A stretch of 12,776 nt of DNA, from NCBI GenBank assembly GCA_945870115.1, contig CAMBRH010000073.1, forward strand, positions 1 to 12,776, in the 5' to 3' direction. The notes beneath the pieces are model-generated. The model was not told where the DNA came from, did no database searches, and saw only the letters and a list, made by a program, of their open reading frames with translations. Source of the DNA: Chitinophaga pinensis (GTDB lineage: Bacteria; Bacteroidota; Bacteroidia; Flavobacteriales_D; Crocinitomicaceae). Of this stretch, positions 6,847 through 12,776 are shown piece after piece. The first letter of the stretch is position 1, and the number at the start of each line of letters is the position of its first letter. A program made the position numbers and the translations under genes.

Positions 6847-8766
6847 TTACTTATCTAAGATTGAAAATTCTGAATTATTACTGATGTATTCAGGTACAAT
6901 TTCCTTCATTTTTGAAACAATCTTGTGATTATCTTGCGTTTTAAATAAAGAAATTAATTCATTAATTTTATCTGAAATATCAGTATTAGATTCACGCATT
7001 TTGGCAATCAAAATTTGTGGATGATGCGTTGGAATTGTATTTTCTTCGTCTGATAAAAGTTCCTCGTATAGTTTTTCTCCTGGTCTTAAACCAGTGATTT
7101 TTATTTCAATATCTTTTCCAAGTTCAAGTCCACTTAGAAGAATCATTTTTTTCGCTAAATCAATTATTTTAACCGATTCACCCATATCAAAAACAAAAAT
7201 TTCGCCACCATTTCCCATATTTGCTGCTTCCAAAACCAACTGACAAGCCTCAGGAATTGTCATAAAAAAACGGGTGATTTTTTCGTCAGTTAAGGTTATT
7301 GGTCCGCCTTGATCAATTTGTTTTTTGAACAAAGGAATCACAGAACCATTTGAGCCTAAAACGTTTCCGAAGCGTGTTGTAATGATTTTTGTATTTGAAT
7401 TGTTTAAATTTGAACAACTCACATTTTGAGCGTACATTTCAGCAATTCGCTTCGATGCTCCCATCACATTTGTAGGATTTACAGCCTTATCAGTAGAAAT
7501 CATGACAAATTTTGACACTTTAAATTTCACAGATAAATCGACCAAATTCATTGTTCCTCCAACATTTGTATTAATGGCTTCCGACGGATTATCTTCCATC
7601 AATGGAACGTGTTTATAAGCAGCTGCGTGGAAAACGTAATTAGGATTGTAAGCTTCAAAAAGCCTTTCCATGCGTTCTTTTACACGAATGTCACCAATGA
7701 CAATTTCGTAGTTTAATTCTGCAAAATTTGTTTTTAATTCTTGTTCCAAGTCATATAAAGGTGATTCGGCTTGATCTAAAAGTATCAATAATTTCGGATT
7801 GTAAGTCGCGATTTCTTTCACCAAACCCGAACCAATTGATCCAGCAGCGCCAGTAACTAGCACAATTTTATTTTCTAATTCTTGCTTGATTTTATCTGCA
7901 TTTAAACGAATTGGATTTCTTCCTAACAAGTCCTCAATTTTAATTTTACTGATTTGTTTAGTTGAAAATTCTCCATTAATCCAACTCTTAGTGTTTGGAA
8001 TTTGTTGAACATCTATGTTGTTTTCAAAACATATTTCAACAATTTTTTTTCTATTTTCTTCGTTTGGTTTTTGAATCGCAACAATTAGTTTTGTGATAAG
8101 GTAAGTGTCAGATTTAAAATCATTTATAAGTTTTTGAAGTTGTGAAGAGTGGTAAATTGTTACACCTTCCAAGCGACTTCCTTTTAAGCGGATATTGTCG
8201 TCAATAAAACCAATAATATTGTAGGAAATTCGAGGATCTTTCTCAATTGTTCTTTTTGTAATTAGTCCAGAAACTCCTGAGCCATAAATTAAAATATTTT
8301 CCTTTTTACTTGTTTTTTCCTTGTTTTTTTCTGTGTAAATAAATTTTATTGAAAAACGAAAACTAAGTAAAACAAAGAAAGACACAAAAAATTCCATGAT
8401 TAAAACAGAAATTGGAAAAAGATAAAAACCATCGAAATATGCATTTCTGATAAATCCAAAAATCAAGAATAAAGCTGAGGAAACAAGATTTGCTAAAAAT
8501 ATACGTCTAATATCTTCATTAGAAGTGTGTCGAATTAAACCGCGATGAATTTTAAAAAGGAAAAAAATCAGTAATTTAACACCAATATAAATGAGAATAG
8601 ATTTTGAAAGAATATTCCATTCTTCCTTAATTAAAGATTTATCTGCTTTTAAATCAAATCGAATTAAGTAAGCTACACCCAATGAAAATAAGCTGATAAA
8701 AAAATCACTTAAAATGATAATCCATCGTGGGAAATTATTTTTATCAAACTGGTTTAAAAAAATCAT
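6847..8766 (-). CDS. Membrane-bound nucleotide-sugar 4,6-dehydratase (WbpM/PglF/CapD type)
   Basis: 639 residues from the ATG at 8766; an in-frame TTG two codons earlier (8772) is a less likely start. Four hydrophobic segments (about 14-34, 56-76, 90-106, 114-141) anchor it in the inner membrane. A first Rossmann-like domain begins at ILIYGSGVSG (158-167), then the catalytic extended SDR domain with VTGAAGSIGSG (304-314), YKHVPLMEDNPSEAINTN (384-401), STDKAVNPTNVMGASK (424-439), RFGNVLGSNGSVIPLF and GLRPGEKLYEELL. As in WbpM and PglF, the usual SDR Tyr is replaced by Met (Met435) before Lys439, and Thr425-Asp426-Lys427 supply the catalytic residues. The family converts UDP-GlcNAc to UDP-4-keto-6-deoxy-GlcNAc, the entry to QuiNAc, FucNAc, bacillosamine and related sugars of surface polysaccharides. 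Length and four-helix anchor match the large-form family. Sits 25 bases after the acyltransferase gene in one operon. Confidence 0.95.
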   Translation of the reverse strand: MIFLNQFDKNNFPRWIIILSDFFISLFSLGVAYLIRFDLKADKSLIKEEWNILSKSILIYIGVKLLIFFLFKIHRGLIRHTSNEDIRRIFLANLVSSALFLIFGFIRNAYFDGFYLFPISVLIMEFFVSFFVLLSFRFSIKFIYTEKNKEKTSKKENILIYGSGVSGLITKRTIEKDPRISYNIIGFIDDNIRLKGSRLEGVTIYHSSQLQKLINDFKSDTYLITKLIVAIQKPNEENRKKIVEICFENNIDVQQIPNTKSWINGEFSTKQISKIKIEDLLGRNPIRLNADKIKQELENKIVLVTGAAGSIGSGLVKEIATYNPKLLILLDQAESPLYDLEQELKTNFAELNYEIVIGDIRVKERMERLFEAYNPNYVFHAAAYKHVPLMEDNPSEAINTNVGGTMNLVDLSVKFKVSKFVMISTDKAVNPTNVMGASKRIAEMYAQNVSCSNLNNSNTKIITTRFGNVLGSNGSVIPLFKKQIDQGGPITLTDEKITRFFMTIPEACQLVLEAANMGNGGEIFVFDMGESVKIIDLAKKMILLSGLELGKDIEIKITGLRPGEKLYEELLSDEENTIPTHHPQILIAKMRESNTDISDKINELISLFKTQDNHKIVSKMKEIVPEYISNNSEFSILDK

Positions 8767-8791
8767 AAGCAAATATAGGAATAAAATGGAA

Positions 8792-9685
8792 TTATTTTTT
8801 GAAAAACTTAGATAATTTTCTAAGTGCTTTAAACCAAAAAGGAGAAAAATCCCACGAAATTGAAAAATAATTTACGTCGATTCCTCCTAAACTCAAATAA
8901 AATCTTCGGATATTTTCGATGTCAGAACCTCCAAAATCTATTATTATATTCTCAGAAATTGAATGTTCAATGAGTGAATTCATACACAAATACATTCCAC
9001 CATTTGTTCTTGCTAATTCTTTTGATACACCTGTTAAATAAAGAATTTCTGTTTTGGTTTCACAAAAACACAAACCGCCAACTAATTTTCCATTTTCATA
9101 AATGCCTTTTGAAATAAGCATTTTTTTTTCGCTTAAAACGTATAATAATTTTTCTAATTTTTCATAAACACCACTCTCAATATTTTTTAATTTAAAAATT
9201 AATTCAGCATTAATAATTGGAAGAATTTCTTCAAATGGAGTTTCCAAAATTTCGATTCCATTTGATTCAGCTTTTTTTATCATTCTTTTGGAAAGGGTAT
9301 TTATTTTTCCATAAGAATCTCTGATTTGAAACTTTTTTTCTTGTAATTTGAATTTTTTAAAATCAGCTTCAATGTTTTCAATAGTGTGAAAAGTTGCAAT
9401 TTTAAATGTTGATTGAATTTTTAAAAATAGCTCTGAAATTTCTGTTGAATTTAATCCAAAAAACTGAAAATATTTACCAAAAATTGGAGGATAAATAATC
9501 TTTACTCCAAAAATTTTATTGTAAGCTACAGCAAGCCCTTTTGAATAATCTTCATTCACAAAAGCACCCCAATTTTTTGAATTTGAGTCAAAATAATAGG
9601 AATAGGAGAAAATTTTTCCGTCATTTTTGGAAACTAGTTCGTCCCATTTATTTTTATCTAAATCTTTACTCGAAATAAAATTCAT
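8792..9685 (-). CDS. FemAB/GNAT-like acyltransferase
   Basis: 297 residues, no signal peptide or membrane segment, so cytoplasmic. The C-terminal half has the features of FemAB-like GNAT proteins (Acetyltransf_6 type): GIYENGKLVGGLCFCET (194-210), a strand and helix ILYLTGVSKELARTNGGMY (214-232) resembling the acyl-donor binding segment, and the closing motif IIIDFGGSDIENIRRFYLSLGG (247-268), equivalent to the FDFGG/W..FK.GFG motif of FemX-like enzymes. The first half is a divergent GNAT lobe. FemAB relatives transfer amino acids from tRNA to peptidoglycan; those in polysaccharide loci are thought to acylate or aminoacylate amino sugars. Being first in an operon with a sugar 4,6-dehydratase, modification of a nucleotide sugar or lipid-linked glycan is the likeliest role, but donor and acceptor are unknown. 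ATG at 9685; divergent from the CYTH gene across 91 bases. Confidence 0.8.
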   Translation of the reverse strand: MNFISSKDLDKNKWDELVSKNDGKIFSYSYYFDSNSKNWGAFVNEDYSKGLAVAYNKIFGVKIIYPPIFGKYFQFFGLNSTEISELFLKIQSTFKIATFHTIENIEADFKKFKLQEKKFQIRDSYGKINTLSKRMIKKAESNGIEILETPFEEILPIINAELIFKLKNIESGVYEKLEKLLYVLSEKKMLISKGIYENGKLVGGLCFCETKTEILYLTGVSKELARTNGGMYLCMNSLIEHSISENIIIDFGGSDIENIRRFYLSLGGIDVNYFSISWDFSPFWFKALRKLSKFFKK

Positions 9686-9687
9686 AC

Positions 9688-9717
9688 TTTAGCTCTGATA
9701 AAATCAAATTATTTTTG
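9688..9717 (+). promoter_or_regulatory. Possible promoter of the CYTH gene
   Basis: In the 91-base divergent intergenic region, TATTTTTG (9710-9717) matches the Bacteroidota -7 consensus TAnnTTTG. TTTA at 9688-9691, 18 bp upstream, resembles the TTTG -33 box with one mismatch. The leader would be about 50 bases. No matching promoter for the opposite, minus-strand operon could be found in this gap. In AT-rich DNA such matches arise by chance, so the call is weak. Confidence 0.3.
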
Positions 9718-9776
9718 ACGACGAATTTAATTCAATAATTTGGATTTTTGTAATTTTTTAAATTGGATAGTAGATA

Positions 9777-10220
9777 ATGAAAGAAATAGAGAGAAAATTT
9801 TTAGTCAACAAAGAAATTTGGGAAACAGTTGAAAAGCCAAAACCAATTTACATCAAACAAGGATATATTTCAAAGTCTGAAAAAGGAGTTGTAAGAATTA
9901 GAATCAAGGATGAAAAAGGTTTTTTGACTTTAAAAAGTGCAAATTTTGGAATTGAAAGAAACGAATATGAATATGAAATTCCAAAAGATGAGGCAGAAGA
10001 AATGTTTTCAATTTTTTGTGAAAAATTTATCGAGAAGCAACGTTATGAAATTGTTATTTCTGACAAAAAATGGGAAGTAGACGAATTCTTGCAGCCACAA
10101 AAAAACTTTATCTTAGCTGAAATAGAGTTAAGTTTTGTAAATGAAGAGTTTACATTGCCAGATTGGGCCGAAAAAGAAGTCAGTGACGACGAAAATTATT
10201 TTAATTCTAATTTTCTTTAG
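9777..10220 (+). CDS. CYTH-domain protein, probable triphosphate tunnel metalloenzyme
   Basis: 147 residues, a stand-alone CYTH domain of the short bacterial type (class IV adenylate cyclase/thiamine triphosphatase fold), cytoplasmic. The signature ExExK is at residues 3-7 (Glu3, Glu5, Lys7) and the start at 9777 is fixed by it. Other tunnel positions are visible: VRIRIK (39-44, Arg40 and Arg42), LTLKS (50-54, Lys53), the acidic strand NEYEYEI (62-68), Lys87-Arg89, WEVDEF (99-104) and LAEIEL (113-118). All main catalytic charges are kept, so an active enzyme is expected. The family hydrolyses triphosphates such as tripolyphosphate, ATP or thiamine triphosphate with divalent metal; the short bacterial members studied (for example from Nitrosomonas europaea and Clostridium thermocellum) favour inorganic tripolyphosphate. 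The substrate here cannot be chosen from sequence. It lies between two divergent polysaccharide gene groups, with no evident functional tie to them. Confidence 0.92.
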   Translation: MKEIERKFLVNKEIWETVEKPKPIYIKQGYISKSEKGVVRIRIKDEKGFLTLKSANFGIERNEYEYEIPKDEAEEMFSIFCEKFIEKQRYEIVISDKKWEVDEFLQPQKNFILAEIELSFVNEEFTLPDWAEKEVSDDENYFNSNFL

Positions 10221-10273
10221 GGGTTTTTATGTTTTTTCTTGTCTATATATTTTGGGGCTTTATCTATGTAGAT

Positions 10274-10304
10274 TTTGCTGTACTAATTTAAAATAGTACC
10301 TTTG
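10274..10304 (+). promoter_or_regulatory. Bacteroidota-type promoter of the polysaccharide export operon
   Basis: TTTG (10274-10277), a 19-bp spacer and TACCTTTG (10297-10304) match the Bacteroidota primary sigma factor consensus TTTG-N19-TAnnTTTG at every fixed position and at the usual spacing. Transcription would begin around 10309-10313 and leave a leader of about 20 bases before the ATG at 10332. This also argues against the in-frame TTG at 10302, which lies inside the -7 box, as a translation start. Confidence 0.75.
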
Positions 10305-10331
10305 ACCCTTAATTTTGATTTATTTTTTAAT

Positions 10332-12698
10332 ATGATTCCTTTTTTTAAAACAAATTTTAGAATATTATTATTGTTTTTACTCGTGTGTTTTACTTTCAAT
10401 GCCTCAGCACAAAGCATCAATAACATAGAAAACATTAAAGTAAGCGAATTAAGTAATTCAGATATTCACAAGATTAAAAATGAAATGGATAAGCAGAATA
10501 TGACTTTATCTACTTTAGAAAACTTGGCTATAACCAAAGGAATGTCTGCAGCTGATTTTGCAACTTTAAAGACAAGAATTGAAAATTTAACACCAGAAGT
10601 TAATGCCTCTAATGTTGAAAAGGGAGTTATAATCACGGAAAAACCAATTGAATTAGATGAGAGGAATTCAGGATTTGTTAAAAACATTGAAAGTATCATA
10701 TTTGGCTCTGAAATTTTTGATAACCCTTCTTTAAGTTTTGAACCAAATTCAAATTCAGCTACACCATCTAATTATATTTTGGGTCCAGGTGATGAATTAC
10801 AAATTGTAATTTATGGAATGCAAGAATTTTCAGCTAGTCCAACAGTTTCTAGAGAAGGAAAAATTTCATTGCCTATTATAGGTCAAATTTTTGTCTCGGG
10901 ACTTACTTTTGAAGCTGCTAAAAGCTTGATAAAAAAGTCATGTTCAAAAATATATGGATCTTTAAATTCTGGTCAATCAAGTTTGTCGATGTCATTGTCA
11001 AAAATTAGGACTATAAAAATTACAATAATTGGAGCAAAGAAACCAGGTAATTATTCTGTCTCATCACTCTCAACGGTTTTTAATGCATTACATATTGCTG
11101 GCGGACCAGATGGAAATGGTTCATTTAGAAACATTGAGCTTATCAGAAATAATAAAGTTGTAAGAAAGATTGATATTTATAAATTTTTAACCACTGGGAA
11201 TCAATCAGACAATGTAAATTTATTAGATAATGATGTTATAAGAATTCCTATTTATGAAAATAGAGTAAAAGTTGAAGGTAAAGTAAAACAATCGGGAATT
11301 TTTGAACTTTTACCAAATGAAACCTTTTTAGATTTATTGAAATATTGTTCTGGTTTCGATGAATCTGCTTATAAAGCAAATATTAAGTTAGTTCAAAATA
11401 CAGAAAAAGAATTAAAAATAATTGACTTAAATGAAGAGGAGTATAAAAAATATATTCCAAAATCTGGTGATGTATTCAAAATCTCATCCATATTAAATCG
11501 TTTTGAAAATAGAGTTTCAATAAAAGGTTCAGTTTTTAGACCTGATGATTATTCATTTTACGAAGGAATGACTTTGAAAGATTTATTGTTAAAAGCTGAT
11601 GGCTTAACTGAAGATGCTTTTAAAAATAGGGCAGTATTAATTCGTGAAATGCCTGATTTGACAAAAGAAATAGAGAATGTTAATTTAAATTTAGTTTTAA
11701 ATGGTTCATTGGATATTAAGTTGAGAAAAAATGACGAGTTAGTAATATCTTCCGTTTTTGATTTAAAAGTTCAACATACAGTTTCTATTAGTGGCCAAGT
11801 TAAAAAACAAGGAGATTATCCATTTATAGAGAAGTTGACCTTATATGATTTAATACTTCTATCAGGAGGATTTAATGACGGTGCATCTAAGGTAATTGAA
11901 ATTTCAAGTGTTATTATTAGTGATGAAAAAAAAATAGACCAGCTTGAACATTCAACAATAACAACGATTGAAATTGACACTTCGATGTTAGACCAATCTA
12001 AAAATATTTTTTTAAAGCCTTTCGATATTGTACAAGTTAGAAAAAAACCTATTTTCGAGACCCAAAAAACCATTACAGTTATTGGGGAGGTTCTTTTTCC
12101 TGGAAGTTATACAATTTCAAATAATAATGAACGTTTTTTAGACTTTATTCAAAGAGCTGGGGGATTAAAAAGCTCATCAAATATAGAGGCAATATACGTA
12201 ATCAGGAAAGTTGATAGAGTTTCAACACAAGGAACTGAGAAAATTGAAAAGAAAATACCAATTGATTATAAACGAATTGTTAGAAGTCCAACTATTTCTA
12301 GGAATATTGTCCTGAAACCAGGTGATGAGATCATTGTTAAAAAACTTGATGAAACTGTTAAGGTATTCGGGAATGTATATTTAAGTTCAGAAATAGCTTA
12401 TATTTCTGGTAAAAGAATGAAATATTATATTAATTCTGTTGGAGGGTTTAATGAAAATACTAATCGAAGAAAAATTTATGTTATAAATGGAAATGGTTTA
12501 GCTAAGACAACTAAGAAATTCTTGTTTTTTAAAAAATATCCAAAAATAAAACCAGGTAGTGAGATTATTGTCCCAACTAATGATTTGGTGGTAAGAAATC
12601 CAAATAAAATGTCTTCAGCAGAAATTGCAACTATTTCTGCAGCTTTTGCTAGTATAGGTGGTATGGCAGTTGCAATAATTAATTTATTGACAAAATAA
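10332..12698 (+). CDS. SLBB-domain Wza-like polysaccharide export protein
   Basis: 788 residues from the ATG at 10332. Signal peptide 1-26: basic start, core ILLLFLLVCFTF, cleavage after NASA before Gln27; Cys19 is not in a lipobox, so unlike E. coli Wza it is probably not a lipoprotein. After a polar, partly helical N-terminal region comes a Poly_export domain (about 147-225) opening with SNYILGPGDELQIVIYG and SREGKISLPIIGQI. Then six SLBB-like beta-grasp units begin near 227, 310, 393, 482, 579 and 675, each with the pattern V.I.G.V...G.Y......L.D.L..AGG; the sixth is the most divergent. A hydrophobic segment at about 764-785 (EIATISAAFASIGGMAVAII) resembles the C-terminal membrane helix by which Wza octamers cross the outer membrane. 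It would be the periplasmic/outer-membrane exit channel for a capsule or exopolysaccharide. It is about twice the length of Wza because of the extra SLBB units, as is common in Bacteroidota. Coupled to the next gene through TAATG. Confidence 0.93.
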   Translation: MIPFFKTNFRILLLFLLVCFTFNASAQSINNIENIKVSELSNSDIHKIKNEMDKQNMTLSTLENLAITKGMSAADFATLKTRIENLTPEVNASNVEKGVIITEKPIELDERNSGFVKNIESIIFGSEIFDNPSLSFEPNSNSATPSNYILGPGDELQIVIYGMQEFSASPTVSREGKISLPIIGQIFVSGLTFEAAKSLIKKSCSKIYGSLNSGQSSLSMSLSKIRTIKITIIGAKKPGNYSVSSLSTVFNALHIAGGPDGNGSFRNIELIRNNKVVRKIDIYKFLTTGNQSDNVNLLDNDVIRIPIYENRVKVEGKVKQSGIFELLPNETFLDLLKYCSGFDESAYKANIKLVQNTEKELKIIDLNEEEYKKYIPKSGDVFKISSILNRFENRVSIKGSVFRPDDYSFYEGMTLKDLLLKADGLTEDAFKNRAVLIREMPDLTKEIENVNLNLVLNGSLDIKLRKNDELVISSVFDLKVQHTVSISGQVKKQGDYPFIEKLTLYDLILLSGGFNDGASKVIEISSVIISDEKKIDQLEHSTITTIEIDTSMLDQSKNIFLKPFDIVQVRKKPIFETQKTITVIGEVLFPGSYTISNNNERFLDFIQRAGGLKSSSNIEAIYVIRKVDRVSTQGTEKIEKKIPIDYKRIVRSPTISRNIVLKPGDEIIVKKLDETVKVFGNVYLSSEIAYISGKRMKYYINSVGGFNENTNRRKIYVINGNGLAKTTKKFLFFKKYPKIKPGSEIIVPTNDLVVRNPNKMSSAEIATISAAFASIGGMAVAIINLLTK

Positions 12699-12776
12699 TG
12701 AGTGAAGAAATAAAAAAACAAACTTCCGTTTTTGAAAAAATTGATAACTTAAAAGAGATTTGGTTTTTTCTTTTAA
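12698..12776 (+). CDS. Start of next operon gene, possibly Wzz/Wzc chain-length determinant (cut by window end)
   Basis: An ATG at 12698 shares its A with the last base of the exporter stop codon (TAATG), typical of translational coupling. The frame stays open for all 26 complete codons to the window edge, beginning MSEEIKKQTSVFEKI and continuing to a hydrophobic run WFFLL. A short charged cytoplasmic N terminus leading into a hydrophobic helix is what Wzz/Wzc polysaccharide co-polymerases show, and such a gene usually follows a Wza-like exporter. That identity comes from context only; the visible part is too short to prove it. Confidence 0.6.
   Translation, partial: MSEEIKKQTSVFEKIDNLKEIWFFLL

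Noticed and set aside
8767..8772. TTG start two codons upstream for the sugar dehydratase
   Set aside because: An ATG follows two codons later and begins the expected N terminus; nothing supports the TTG.
9736..9743. TAATTTGG as a -7 box for the CYTH gene
   Set aside because: It fails the TTTG part of the consensus; TATTTTTG at 9710-9717 is the better match.

Overview
The window is a piece of an AT-rich chromosome from a member of the Bacteroidota, most likely order Flavobacteriales. The support is an outer-membrane TonB-dependent receptor with a carboxypeptidase-regulatory-like N-terminal domain, secreted proteins whose signal peptides end just before Gln, YwqK/MORN-type repeats, an SLBB-rich polysaccharide exporter, a Bacteroidota-type promoter (TTTG, 19 bp, TAnnTTTG), and the near absence of Shine-Dalgarno sequences. 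Genus is not determined.

Layout. (1) Bases 2-2767 (+): 3' part of a TonB-dependent receptor gene, closed by a strong hairpin terminator (2784-2836). (2) Bases 2985-4862 (+): a long U32 protein, probably an RlhA/TrhP-type RNA hydroxylation factor rather than a protease. (3) Bases 4978-5103: two nearly identical 63-bp tandem units, GC-richer than everything around them and full of small inverted repeats, lying where the U32 gene and the next gene converge. (4) Bases 9685 down to 5099 (-): a tightly packed four-gene set, in transcription order a FemAB/GNAT-like acyltransferase, a membrane-bound nucleotide-sugar 4,6-dehydratase (WbpM/PglF/CapD type), a hot-dog acyl-CoA thioesterase and a secreted MORN_2/YwqK-repeat protein. 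(5) Bases 9777-10220 (+): a divergently transcribed small CYTH-domain (triphosphatase-type) protein. (6) Bases 10332-12776 (+): a large SLBB-domain Wza-like polysaccharide export protein, followed with a 1-base overlap by the first 26 codons of a gene cut by the window edge, probably the chain-length determinant/Wzc partner.

How it fits together. The right half looks like the beginning of a surface-polysaccharide (capsule, O-antigen or exopolysaccharide) locus: the dehydratase would make a UDP-4-keto-6-deoxy-hexose precursor, the FemAB-like enzyme may transfer an acyl or aminoacyl group, and the SLBB protein with its partner would form the outer-membrane export channel and its inner-membrane co-polymerase. 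The left half (receptor and U32 gene) is ordinary core genome. No RNA genes, CRISPR arrays, insertion sequences or phage genes were seen. I find no clear case for a wholly new system; the most unusual element is the structured 63-bp tandem repeat, whose copy supplies the stop codon of the MORN-repeat gene.
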